In this document: positions 11,132-20,833 of the stretch, piece after piece
Position numbering within the stretch: position 1 is the first letter of the stretch
How the letters are laid out: each line of letters begins with the position of its first letter
Source: Sclerotiophoma versabilis
Lineage: Eukaryota; Ascomycota; Dothideomycetes; Pleosporales; Didymellaceae
NCBI GenBank assembly: GCA_012274445.1
Contig: JAAROD010000007.1
Coordinates: 496,001-560,000, forward strand
Direction: 5' to 3'
Length of the DNA: 64,000 nt
Position numbers and translations under genes: made by a program
Notes under the pieces: model-generated
Seen by the model: only the letters and a program-made list of their open reading frames with translations
Told to the model about the DNA's origin: nothing
Databases searched by the model: none

Positions 11132-12147
11132 GTTGACCTGTGCTCGTGTGCGTTGCGAGCTGCGACTTCTGGCGATGGAGGGGCAGACTCAATTGCAGGC
11201 ACGCGCTGGCGCGCCGGAGGGGCAGGGTCCGCTGTCGACCAAGCTAGGACCGTGGTGCGGCTGTGTTGTTGTACTGCTTGGCTATCTGTGACGCCAGCCG
11301 ACGCCAGTGCGTGCGGGCCAACCGTGTCACGCGACGATCCATGACCTAGCCACATGCAGTTGGCTATCAGACCGCCAACAGAGGTGCGTTGTACAGCGGT
11401 CAAGATTTGGCTTTTGCAGTTCTTGAGAGCCCGGGGAGGGCCGTCGGTCGAGACCATCATTGCACGCAGAGCACAGCAGCTGTTGCAATGCATACCCGCT
11501 TCTCTGAGAGAGGCCGTTCGACAGTGCAGCGTCTAATACCTGACCGTGGCAGCCTCGTTGGAGCGTGCTGTCGAATCGACTTTCCATGCCGTCAGCGGAT
11601 GCACCTTTCGTTGATGCCTCCACGAGGTATTGTCCTTTCTGGCTGAGACTCATTTGTGCGGTGCTATGCCAAACAGCGAAGAAGAGTGCCCTACAGCTCG
11701 CAGTTCCTTTGATCCGGCCAAGCACCGCACAGCCATTGTTTGCTCTCATGTCTGACTGGCCAATCATAAGCCCAGCAACACCACTAGCGCGCTTTGGCAA
11801 CAGCAAGCTCGCGCGATGAGCTCACCTTGAACATTCGACATGCATTCTCTACACACTCACCACGCGTCTCTCACAGGCAGCTGCACACACCAAGATATCA
11901 AATGCAGCAAGCTTATCTTGAGCAGCTTCTAGAAGCATCGTGAGATTCTGCATGTGACATCAATCAGCAACCACTTGAGCACACATGCTCCAACACCTCC
12001 AGGCACAACTTCTTCACTATCACCACCCACCTCATTCGACTGCTGCTTCTTTGGTTATGTGAAATCTGTCACCCCACGTCCACCTTTCCTGCACAATCAA
12101 CAACAAACACCCGCTACCTCTCCTCATCAGTACTGACCTGCCGCAAC
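11132..12147. promoter_or_regulatory. divergent promoter region, Rab4 / SRA protein
   Basis: This 1-kb region separates two divergent genes. Between about 11940 and 12130, just before the SRA start codon, the plus strand is rich in C, T and A with CAACA/CACC strings, typical of an ascomycete core promoter and 5'UTR. No open frame here resembles a known protein. Confidence 0.4.
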
Positions 12148-13906
12148 ATGGGCGACCGAATTCGAAAGGATAGCACGCCCTTCACTTCACCGCAGTGGCT
12201 GCTCGAAGCTGCCAAGAAGCGCTCCGGTGTGCCTTCTAGAGCCCTTCTGGATAGACTGCAATACACACGCGAGCATCCCGACGAAGTCGCGAAGAAGCTG
12301 AGACATGCCGCGATTGGGTCTGGTAGGGACCCAGATGCGTTCGAAAAGATGATGGTAGGAATGAGGAAGCATGCCTTACAAGCTCGGTTGGCTCAAAGGC
12401 CGAAGGACGTCCGTACGAAAGTAATCGCAGAAAAGATGGAAACCGCAGTCGAAAGCGTGGAGCTTGCTGCAGCTGGAAACAGCATGGCCCAGACTGACAT
12501 GCCCAGTCCTGCTACCGTAGTAGCACCTACGACTTCTGTGCCTCGATATCGTTCTGCGAGTGCACAAGCAACGACAGCTACACAGAGTACAGAGCGTTCT
12601 GTTCCACCCTCTTCACGAGCGCAGCGTAGAGTGGGTACAAGAGGTCAAGTTACCAAACCAACACAGTCTCAGACACGAGACGAGCTTAACGGAAATAGGG
12701 GCAGAATCCGAAACCAGAAAACAAAGAGTGGTAAAATAGACAGCGCAAACGGCACTGTGTCGCCCATGGATATCGACAGTCCTCAGTTAATGGCAGAGTC
12801 GTCAGCCTCAGGTGCCGTGCGCGAGGCGCTATACGCAGCATCGCGTACGCCTAGAAATCCTATCTCATCAACTACACAATCCGTCCCACAGCCTTATCCA
12901 TTCCCAACTCGACCCATCATGCCGACCTGGTACACTTTGGTTTCACAGAATAGTTTGGCACAACTCGACCGGAGGCGTCCCCAGGAGATTGCTGCTATCG
13001 ACGCTTTGAAAGACTGCATCAGACGATGTGAAAAAGAGAGAAATATGAGTAGACTTACTAAAGAGCATGACGACTTACGCAACCATGTCCACAAAGCCGA
13101 GATCAAGCTCGATATGGACAAGGTCAAAGTCAAGAAGACACGCATCTTGACAGAGACTGGACTGCCTAGAATCTTTAATGAGCATGCCAACTTTCCATGG
13201 TATCTCAAGGCTGACGCATGGTACTTATACGAGAAGTGGATGGATGAGGATTTTGAGCATGATATTCTCCGCGGGATAGTCACTGTCAAAGGCAAAGACA
13301 GGAATGGTGACCGTCTTGATCAGGCTTACAAGACAAAGCATCCAAAAGATCCCAAGATCATTGGCAACAATGGTGCTGTGATCGGTCAATGGTGGCCTTC
13401 GCAGCTATGCGCGGTGCGTGACGGTGTGCACGGCGCAGCACAAGGAGGTGAGTCATGCTTCGCTCTTTGTAGAGGACTTTGCTAACCCACAGGCAGGAAT
13501 TTATGGCGATAAGGACAGAGGTGCATACAGTATCGTGCTCTCGAGTGGTGGGTACCATGACCGAGACGATGGTGACACTATTGAGTACAGTGGCACAGAA
13601 GGAAGGGACTTTGAGATCAAGGCTGCGACGCAGTCATTGATCACTAGCTCAAAGCTCGGGAGCCATATCCGTGTCCTGCGCTCATCCCAGCTGTCCAAGT
13701 TGAACAAGTATCGTCCAAGCTGTGGCATACGCTACGATGGGCTATACCAAATCAAGTCCTACAAAGAGGTTGATCTGGAGAAGCAAACGTACCGCTTTCA
13801 ACTTGAGAGGATCCCAGGCCAAGAGCCTATTCGATTCGAGGGCGTCACGAAGCGGCCCACAGTATTCGAGGAAGAGGCCTATGAAAGGTGCAAGGGCAGG
13901 ATCTGA
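12148..13906 (+). CDS. SRA-YDG domain protein
   Basis: Two exons, 12148-13447 and 13497-13906, encode 569 aa; the 49-nt intron is placed at G|GTGAGT and GCAG|GA, giving HGAAQGGIYGDKDRGAYSIVLSSGGY. The C-terminal part, about 400-560, is an SRA (SET- and RING-associated) domain: QWWPSQLCAVRDGVHG at its start, the GGY strand, and the diagnostic RYDGLY motif (YDG at 513-515). SRA domains bind methylated cytosine by base flipping in UHRF1, SUVH proteins and bacterial modification-dependent nucleases. The N-terminal 330 residues are basic and Ser/Thr/Gln-rich with a helical segment at about 40-110 and a Lys/Glu-rich, coiled-coil-like stretch at about 285-340. I see no RING, SET, Tudor or nuclease motif. 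The likely role is a nuclear reader of modified or hemimethylated DNA, but this is inference. Confidence 0.85.
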
Positions 13907-14843
13907 TGACCGGAATATTGTCATGCGACCCAATGCTGTAGGCTGCAAAGGACAAAGTCCTGTACATCTTGTGCGTCACTGGGTTTTCTCGGCTTGGTTT
14001 GGAGTTTTGGCGTTTGAATGATGGCGTTTCTGGGTACGGAGATTGCGATATCCATGATGACATTGGCACTCTCCCTGTTGTCAGCAGCGAGGAAGTCTTG
14101 GACGCTGCCATGGTGGGTTTGGAGGGGCGTATGTATGACAAAGTTCACGGACCAGGTAAGGGCACCTCACCTTTATTGCCCTCACGAACGGTCCTTCACG
14201 ACACAAATAAAATGAGCATCAGGTTTTCGATGCCTCAACAAATACAACGTTAACTAGACAAAATGTTCCACAGCTTTACAGATAAAAAAACTGCAAGCCC
14301 TCGCAGGTCTGCCGGCGCAAGGGGCAAGTCGTCGGTAAGCAGTTCCGAACTCTACTTCGACGACAAACCAACCTCACCTTCACAATCTAGACAGCTCTCA
14401 CGATAGGAAATAGCGCTACTGAGCACTTCATCACGATTCTAATCCGACCTCCTCGTTATATCCTGCCACGATAGCTGCTGGCATGCGGCAAGCGAGAGTC
14501 TCGAACGTGGAATGCTCGGACTCCTTTTTTCTATCTTAGACTTTGGAATGCAATTATCGCGTCAACCGTCGCACGATGTGCCAACGCCTCCCTCGAAGCC
14601 TCCCAATAAGATTTTAGCGATCCTCGCGTCAGTCATGCAATTCTGACTTGCTGGTTTGAAGTGTACCTGCATGGGCCGTTGTGGTCACACATTCCTCCCT
14701 TGCCCATCCATGTTCACGCGTCCGCCACTCCCTTACCTGCATCACATATATACCACTCTTTGAACTCGACAACTATTTCTCCATTGTCCAAAACTCTCAC
14801 CACTTGTCACTCTTTACTACGCTTATCAGCGTCCGGAGCAATC
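13907..14843. other. intergenic, promoter of the secreted repeat protein
   Basis: No gene is evident. Small open frames at 13921-14253 on both strands overlap one another and match nothing. The last 150 bp are C/T-rich and include a TATATA element. Confidence 0.4.
14747..14752 (+). promoter_or_regulatory. TATA-like element
   Basis: TATATA lies 92 bp before the ATG at 14844, inside a pyrimidine-rich stretch. The spacing suits a core promoter of the secreted low-complexity protein. Confidence 0.45.
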
Positions 14844-17189
14844 ATGTCTCCCATCCGCTCTCGAGCAGCCATTCGTTTTATTGTTGCGCTTTTCCTGGCG
14901 CAGACTTTCGTTAATGCAGTAGCCGTTCCCCACCCCCACATCCATAAGGTGTTGGATCCCCGTCAGGTAGTTTCTCTTCCGTTCGTCGAGCGCCAGGAGC
15001 CTGCAGAGCCCGAGTCCAAGAATGTGTTCGACGCCATTATCGACACGCTGAAGAGCTACAACGGTTGGCAAGTCTTCCAGGACTTCTTCAGGAAGCTGTT
15101 CAGTGACAACCCACCTCCCTCTGAAAATGACGACGGCAACAATGAGCCGTCTGTCACTGGTTCTCCCACTCCAGGCGCCTCCGAGACACCGGCCGATGTA
15201 ATCAGCGTCATTGCGAGCATTATCAGCGAGGTCGCAAACGCCACTGAGCCCGTCGTAATCATTCCAACTCCAACAGATGCTCCTGAGTCCAGCACCACCG
15301 ACGAAATAATGTCTATTCTGCCGATTTTCCCGATCACAACCGCTATCGAACTCTTCCCCACCGGAGAACAAAGTGTTCCTACTGAGTTGATTTCTGAACC
15401 TGTTCCTGAAACAACTGAGGCACCTGAGTCGACTGACCTCCCGATTATTGTCATCGTCCCACCATTTGAAGCCAACTCAACGGATGTAGGCATCGTGCTG
15501 CCAACTGGCGTCCTGTCTCCTGTCGGCACAGCCCCAATTGTCACTGGCCCGGTTGTGATTGCACCTTCTTCTACCGAGATTCCGCTCTTCCCCATCGGGA
15601 ACGGTACCATCGCCGCTCCTCTTCCTGGCACCGACGTCCCCGTTGTTGTCATCATTCCCACTGGAATCTCGAACCCCATCGATGCCAACGCGTCCGCTTC
15701 TGCTGAAGTCAATGCCACCATCAGCTTGACCAGCACCATCGGCGTTACTGTCACCATCGAGCCTACCCTGATCGGCACTGATGTCCCTTCAGTCGGAACT
15801 GGCCTGCCCATCACCCTTTCTGAGGCGGGTCCTTACGCCAACGCAACTGCCATCACTCCTACTCTTGTCCTTATCACTGGAACTGGCGATGCCGTAGGAA
15901 CGATCGCGCCCACTATTGCTGTCGACCCCATCAGTGCGCCGTACGCCAACACATCTGATGCTGCCACAGCTGTGGCTCCTATCGGTACCGGCGTTATCAT
16001 CATTGGCACTGCAGTCCTGCCTCCTCTCGGCACAGCAGTCACCTCGATTGAACCTGTTGAGACGATCATCCTCGGAACCGGCATCCTCGGCACAGGAACA
16101 GGCGATGCCACAGCCGTCGCTCCTGTGGAGACCGCTCTTCCCTTGTTCCCCAACACCACCACTGTCGAGATCGTTGTCGAGCCCACTTTCGTCCTTGGAA
16201 CTGGCACCGCCCCCGCTGTTGGCACCATCAGCGCTGCTCCTGTTGCCAGCGAGGCTTCCGACGCCATCTACGTGAACACCACCACCACCACTATCACCAA
16301 CATTGTGACTCCTTCTCTTGTCCTTGGAACTGGTGTCGAGACCGCTGTTGCCCCAGCTGGCACTATCGTCGTTGTACCTGGCCCCGACAGCACCGACGCC
16401 CTCTTCCCCAACATCACAATCACTGTCAACGCTAGCAGCGATGCGACTCTTTCCGTTGCCCTTCCTCTTGTTACCCTTCCGGTCGAGACCACCGAAGTTC
16501 CCGTGATCCCAGTCGACATCACCTCGCTCGCTCCTATCGCGCCTGTCGAGACTGAGTTCCCGGCCATTCCCATCGAGACCGTGACAGCCGTCGGGCCCAT
16601 CATCGAGCCCATCCCCTCAGATGCGCCCGTCGTTGAGTTCCCGGGTGAGCCAATCATTCCTACTCTTCCCATCGTTGAGGCCCCCGCCTCAGTTGAGCCC
16701 ACTCCCATCGTCGTTGCCCCTATCGTTCCGATTGAATCTGTCGAGCCTATCGTCGAGCCTACCACCACTCTCATTGCCCCCGTCCCTGCTTTGACTTTGG
16801 ATGCCATCCCTACTGTTGAGACACCCGCTTCTGTCGAGGTCCCTGTCGTCGCTACCCCAGTTGTACCCGTCGTTCCCGTCGTGGCTCCGGTTGCTTCTGA
16901 CGCGACCGCCTCTTCTATTGAAGTCCCTGCCGTCGCTACCCCAGTTGTACCCGTCGTTCCTGTCGTGGAACCGGTTGCTCCTGTCGCGACTGTCCCAGTT
17001 GTACCCGTCGTGGCACCGGTTGCTCCAGTCCCAACTACCTTCCCCGTCGCGCCTATCCCACCAAGAATTCCTACCTTTCCCATCCGTCCCTTTACACTTC
17101 CAGGCAGACCTGCTGGCGCCCCTGCCTTGCCAGCAGTTGTGCCCAGCATTATCCCCGGTCGCCCTGCCTCCCGATTCCCACCTCAGTAG
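14844..17189 (+). CDS. secreted Val/Pro/Thr/Ala-rich low-complexity protein
   Basis: A single exon encodes 781 aa. The frame extends upstream to a GTG at 14661, but ATG 14844 directly precedes a clear signal peptide (IRFIVALFLAQTFVNAVA), so it is the start. After a short ordered-looking region (about 45-95, containing a helix NVFDAIIDTLKSYNGW), the rest is almost entirely V, P, T, A, I, G and S. Loosely repeated modules recur: LGTGxxxAVGTI, APVxTxxP, and near the end several copies of VATPVVPVVPVV. Multiple N-glycosylation sequons occur (NATE, NSTD, NGTI, NASA, NATI, NTSD, NTTT). There are few Cys and no C-terminal hydrophobic GPI signal; the end is Pro/Arg-rich. It is probably an extracellular or wall-associated, mucin-like structural protein. 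I do not recognise a named family. Confidence 0.8.
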   Translation: MSPIRSRAAIRFIVALFLAQTFVNAVAVPHPHIHKVLDPRQVVSLPFVERQEPAEPESKNVFDAIIDTLKSYNGWQVFQDFFRKLFSDNPPPSENDDGNNEPSVTGSPTPGASETPADVISVIASIISEVANATEPVVIIPTPTDAPESSTTDEIMSILPIFPITTAIELFPTGEQSVPTELISEPVPETTEAPESTDLPIIVIVPPFEANSTDVGIVLPTGVLSPVGTAPIVTGPVVIAPSSTEIPLFPIGNGTIAAPLPGTDVPVVVIIPTGISNPIDANASASAEVNATISLTSTIGVTVTIEPTLIGTDVPSVGTGLPITLSEAGPYANATAITPTLVLITGTGDAVGTIAPTIAVDPISAPYANTSDAATAVAPIGTGVIIIGTAVLPPLGTAVTSIEPVETIILGTGILGTGTGDATAVAPVETALPLFPNTTTVEIVVEPTFVLGTGTAPAVGTISAAPVASEASDAIYVNTTTTTITNIVTPSLVLGTGVETAVAPAGTIVVVPGPDSTDALFPNITITVNASSDATLSVALPLVTLPVETTEVPVIPVDITSLAPIAPVETEFPAIPIETVTAVGPIIEPIPSDAPVVEFPGEPIIPTLPIVEAPASVEPTPIVVAPIVPIESVEPIVEPTTTLIAPVPALTLDAIPTVETPASVEVPVVATPVVPVVPVVAPVASDATASSIEVPAVATPVVPVVPVVEPVAPVATVPVVPVVAPVAPVPTTFPVAPIPPRIPTFPIRPFTLPGRPAGAPALPAVVPSIIPGRPASRFPPQ

Positions 17190-17513
17190 ATTAACTGAGC
17201 GAATCTGATGGCTTTGCTACCCTTGCTCATTTCGCTTCGAAGTTACCACGGGTGCGCACATAATGTTTAGTCTATCAGACTGCAAGAAGGACATGTCGAA
17301 TGTTCGGTTCTCGCTATACGAGATACATAGCTGCGACCGTTAGCACGCTTTCAATCAAGTCAAACACTGAGACAAGCTTTATGTGCGCGCCTGTAGTGAC
17401 TGCGAACCATGTACATAAATTTCCTCTCTTGCCTTGAACCGTCTTTCTCTATCGCCCCTTATACGCTCCTCGACATTGCTTCCCGCCACACCACAGATGT
17501 TTAATGAATTAGA
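17190..17513. other. intergenic; no upstream chitinase exon seen
   Basis: I looked here for a 5' exon of the following GH18-like gene (signal peptide and the usual first beta strand) and found none. The stretch at 17411-17511 is pyrimidine-rich and contains an ATG frame ending in TAA just before 17514. Confidence 0.4.
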
Positions 17514-18299
17514 ATGGCTAACTCAAACCCAGGGCTTTTATCATTGAGGAGTATCTGTCGCGACCCTACCGTCCGCCAACTCACCCTCCCTATCTTGAAC
17601 CGCTTCTACGGCCCCTCGGCCTATCCCTCGCTCAGCCCCTTCCCCGGCTGCCTCTCCTCCAACGCCCGCCAATCCATCCAAGCCCCAGGCCTCCTCAACT
17701 GCACCGCTCTGGGCGCCGAGGTGCAAAACTGCCAATCCTCAGGCCGCCGCGTGCTGCTCAGCGTGAAAGGCGACGGTCTAGGTGCAGTCGGCGGCAACGC
17801 GGATTTCGGCGATCCGAACAGCACCGCCGCGCCGTGGGGCGGGTATTTCGCAAACGGAAGCGCGCCGGCAGAGGGCGTCTTCTTCCCGAATCTGTTCGAT
17901 GAGAGACACCCCCCCAGCGCATTTGCGCTTACTTTGTTCTCGCTCTTTGGCGAGGGCAAGACCGAGCGCGCGGATCTTAGGCCCCTGGGCCCGGATACCC
18001 CGGCTGAGGATGGCATTTCTTGGGTCTCTAAACCCCTTGGTGAAGAGGTCGTTGTGGATGGGTTTGATGTCCAGGTGCCGCGGGAGTGGCAGGGGACTTA
18101 CCAGCAGGGCAAGTTTGACGATCTGGTGACTAGGCTGGGAGAGCTGAATGATGAGGCGTGGGAGGAGAGTGGAGGTGTGAGGGGTGGTGTGGGGGATCTG
18201 GGAGTTGATGGGAAGGGTGTTGTGTTTCAGGGATGGAATAAGAAGAGGGCGGTTCAGCGGGTTGTCATGGTTGGCGGATATGAGGTGCTCGTCGAGTGA
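17514..18299 (+). CDS. GH18 class III chitinase-like protein, N-terminally incomplete, catalytic motif absent
   Basis: An open frame of 261 aa starts at ATG 17514. Residues about 13-95 resemble the second and third beta/alpha units of class III (hevamine-like) GH18 chitinases: ICRDPTVRQLTLPILNRFYG, then LLNCTALGAEVQNCQSSGRRVLLSVKG. Where active members have DGxDxDxE, this protein has VVVDGFDVQVP, lacking the catalytic Glu. A signal peptide and the N-terminal beta strand expected for the family are missing, and no plausible upstream exon is visible. The end is Gly/Val-rich. Either the start is wrong, with an acceptor near 17550 joined to a distant exon, or the gene is a truncated, non-enzymatic relative or a decaying copy. 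It follows the secreted low-complexity gene on the same strand. Confidence 0.6.
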   Translation: MANSNPGLLSLRSICRDPTVRQLTLPILNRFYGPSAYPSLSPFPGCLSSNARQSIQAPGLLNCTALGAEVQNCQSSGRRVLLSVKGDGLGAVGGNADFGDPNSTAAPWGGYFANGSAPAEGVFFPNLFDERHPPSAFALTLFSLFGEGKTERADLRPLGPDTPAEDGISWVSKPLGEEVVVDGFDVQVPREWQGTYQQGKFDDLVTRLGELNDEAWEESGGVRGGVGDLGVDGKGVVFQGWNKKRAVQRVVMVGGYEVLVE

Positions 18300-19604
18300 G
18301 GCCTGATACAGAGTGAGATTTGGGATGGCTATGAGCGGGAAGATAGAAACATTGAAATCAAGAGATGTCGTTGCTTGGACGGCATGGAGTTGTCTCGGTT
18401 TGTAATAACTGTGCTTGATGATTGCGATATGGATAGACTTAGCTGTGCGTGATAGCGATGTATCTTAGACTCTGAAGGCACGCTTACGGTACACATGAGC
18501 TCCCCATGGTTGTGAGTGAAAGCGCTTGGCTGAATTGAGAGCCTTAGAGCGTGGGTGGAACATTGCCTGTCTCTGGCCCCTCAGAGAGGTGCTTGGTTCT
18601 TCGCAACGTCCTCGGAGCATGGCTCGGTCTCGGTTGTTGATCACAAGGGAGGTTCCGCCGTTGATTGACATTCGGCCCGCATTTGCCCACTGATGGTCGT
18701 GTTATTGAGTCGAGATAGATTGTGACGGCGTACGACGGCAATGGCGGTGTTTTCGGCCAAAACTAATCAAGAATTGGCGTTTCAATCAGTCGTGGTGTAC
18801 TTGAGAAGTAGTTAGACTCTTATAAGAATCTCCCGCAATATGGTTAGGCGCTGCAACTTGGTGCTACACTATGGCTGTGCGTAAGCAGGGATATTAAGTT
18901 AAGCGTGAGTTCGAAGGGTCCATCAAAAACGTCCCCGCCCTTCGCCAGCCTCGAATGTTTCTCTTCCTGTTTCTCATTGATGTCATACTCAACCTGAAGA
19001 TAAGCGCACATGTGAGTTGGGCGTGCTCTGTGCGACAACGTGTGACCAGGCCTTCAAACCTCGACCACATGCATCAGCCGTTGCTTGACGTACGTCCTGC
19101 TCGAAGATCGGTACGATTATCAAACGTCAAAGTCTTGTCGATAGTGGCTGGCAAATGATGTTGTAGGCGGCACAGGCGGAAACCACCTTCCGTATAATGG
19201 TTCCGGATAAAGAGCGAATTGCTTTGATGGAGAAACTTGACGTCAAACCTGCTCATCTGATCAAGCGGTGCAATTTTGCAAGCGCTGTGGCTTGGCCGTT
19301 GAAAGGGTGATTGAGTCGTTTGTTGTGCAGATTGCCTAGTGACCGGACGCCACGGTACCAATGGGTGGAATAGAAGGAGAGTTGCGGCGAAGCATTTGCA
19401 GAAGCTACATGCCGGATCTGCGCGCTAGCAGTTCGATAGAAGACATCCGCAAGCCACCTGGGATAGTTTGCGTAAGCCCAACAGGAGACCTAGAGTAGAG
19501 AAGACTGACAATCTGCCGGCCTTGAACATGTATAAAGTGAGGCCGAATCAGCAGAGTCCCGGCATCCAACTCTTCTAGCTGCCACCAAAGCCATCAAATT
19601 CAAC
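18300..19604. other. intergenic, promoter of the GH45 gene
   Basis: 1.3 kb without a recognisable gene. Short frames at 18465-18741 (minus) and 18955-19361 match nothing. The proximal end carries a TATA box. Confidence 0.45.
19531..19536 (+). promoter_or_regulatory. TATA box of the GH45 gene
   Basis: TATAAA occurs 74 bp before the ATG of the endoglucanase, a normal spacing for a strongly inducible fungal secreted-enzyme gene. Confidence 0.55.
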
Positions 19605-20342
19605 ATGCTCTTTCTTCAACAACTCGTCGTTGCCACCTTAGCATTCGGTAGTGCCTTTGTCGATGCCCAGACCAGTACCGGAACGACGACCAGGTACTGG
19701 GACTGCTGTAAGCCATCATGCGGGTGGTCTGGCAAAGCTTCTGTGAGTGCGCCTGTCAAGAGTTGTGATAAGAGCGACAACCCTCTTGCCAACCTGGCAG
19801 CCCAGAACGGATGCGAGTCTGGTGGCACTGCTTTCATGTGCACCAACCAGAGCCCCTGGGCTGTCAACAGCACCTTCGCCTACGGGTTTGCTGCTGCCAA
19901 TATCGCAGGTGGGACCGAGTCCTCCTGGTGCTGCGCCTGCTACGAGTAAGTTCTTCTTTGATAACTAACCACTTTCCCGCTGATCGTTCGACTCAGATTG
20001 ACCTTCACATCTGGGCCAGTCAATGGCCAGAAGATGGTCGTACAGGTAACCAACACTGGCAGCGACCTCGCTGGAAACCAGTTCGACTTGCAAATGCCTG
20101 GAGGTGGTGTCGGTATCTTCAACGGATGCACTGCTGAATTTGGCGCTCCTCCTACTGGCTGGGGTGCACAGTTCGGAGGTATCTCGTCGCGTTCCCAGTG
20201 TGACTCGTTCCCAGCGAAGCTGAAGGCTGGCTGCGACTGGAGGTTCGACTGGTTCAAGAACGCAGACAACCCGACCGTTTCGTTCAAGCCAGTGACATGC
20301 CCTTCGGCTTTGACTGACAAAACTGGATGTAAGAGGAAATAG
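19605..20342 (+). CDS. GH45 endo-beta-1,4-glucanase, secreted
   Basis: Two exons, 19605-19945 and 19997-20342, with a 51-nt intron, encode 228 aa. A signal peptide (LFLQQLVVATLAFGSAFVDA) is followed directly by the GH45 core, with no cellulose-binding module. The family signature TTRYWDCCKPSC carries the catalytic base Asp33; Asp144 in QFDLQMPGGGVG is the expected general acid, and Asp137 aligns with the third conserved acidic residue. The many paired cysteines and the terminal DWRFDWFKNADNP block match Humicola Cel45A closely. Family enzymes cleave internal bonds of cellulose and other beta-1,4-glucans by inversion. One difference: Gln142 occupies the position of His119 in the Humicola enzyme, next to the acid. 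It is likely secreted during growth on plant material. Confidence 0.95.
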
Positions 20343-20833
20343 AGCAAGGATGATACCAGGTGAAGATGGTGTTGAAATTAACAAGGCGGAAAGACAGTGT
20401 GCTCGCGGGTGGGAATCGTTACAACAGCAGACATTCTTGTCGAGTGGAGAAGGTGCAATGGGGAGGCTGATCAAGCGTCGGTGCTTGCTTGGGTGCGGAG
20501 TTGGTTCCGCGTCGGTCGCACGTCAGCCATCGACCGTTACGACTTGTAAACTTCCAGCTTTCAACTCAATCAAGTACACATGACACTACTACATCATATC
20601 ATCTCCACAATACACATTATCACTTTGCTAGAAACCTTAAGACATGGTGTTTCCTGAGCTAGACTGGAAAAGTGGGGCTAAGCGAGGAACGGTGCCCGCG
20701 GACGGGACTGCACTTGGCGTGGAGGATCCATTAACTTCGATGTTGTCATTGTTCGCTCTATCATTACAAGCCTCATCTCGAAAGACCTCTTTTGTGACCC
20801 TCCCGGTCTCGCGAGACGCCAGATCCCAACAAT
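20343..20833. other. intergenic, promoter of the MFS transporter
   Basis: About 490 bp between two plus-strand genes. An open frame beginning at 20644 runs into the MFS gene in another frame and has no independent support. The MFS start codon was chosen at 20834. Confidence 0.4.

Noticed and set aside
11327..11806. Possible 159-codon minus-strand gene between Rab4 and the SRA gene
   Set aside because: No recognisable motif, overlapping plus-strand frames of similar size, and position within a divergent promoter region.
15056..17149. Long antisense open frames (252 and 293 codons) under the secreted-protein gene
   Set aside because: They are read from the opposite strand of a highly biased V/T/G/A-rich coding sequence; such sequence is naturally stop-poor in reverse. 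The sense frame has a signal peptide and a single uninterrupted exon.
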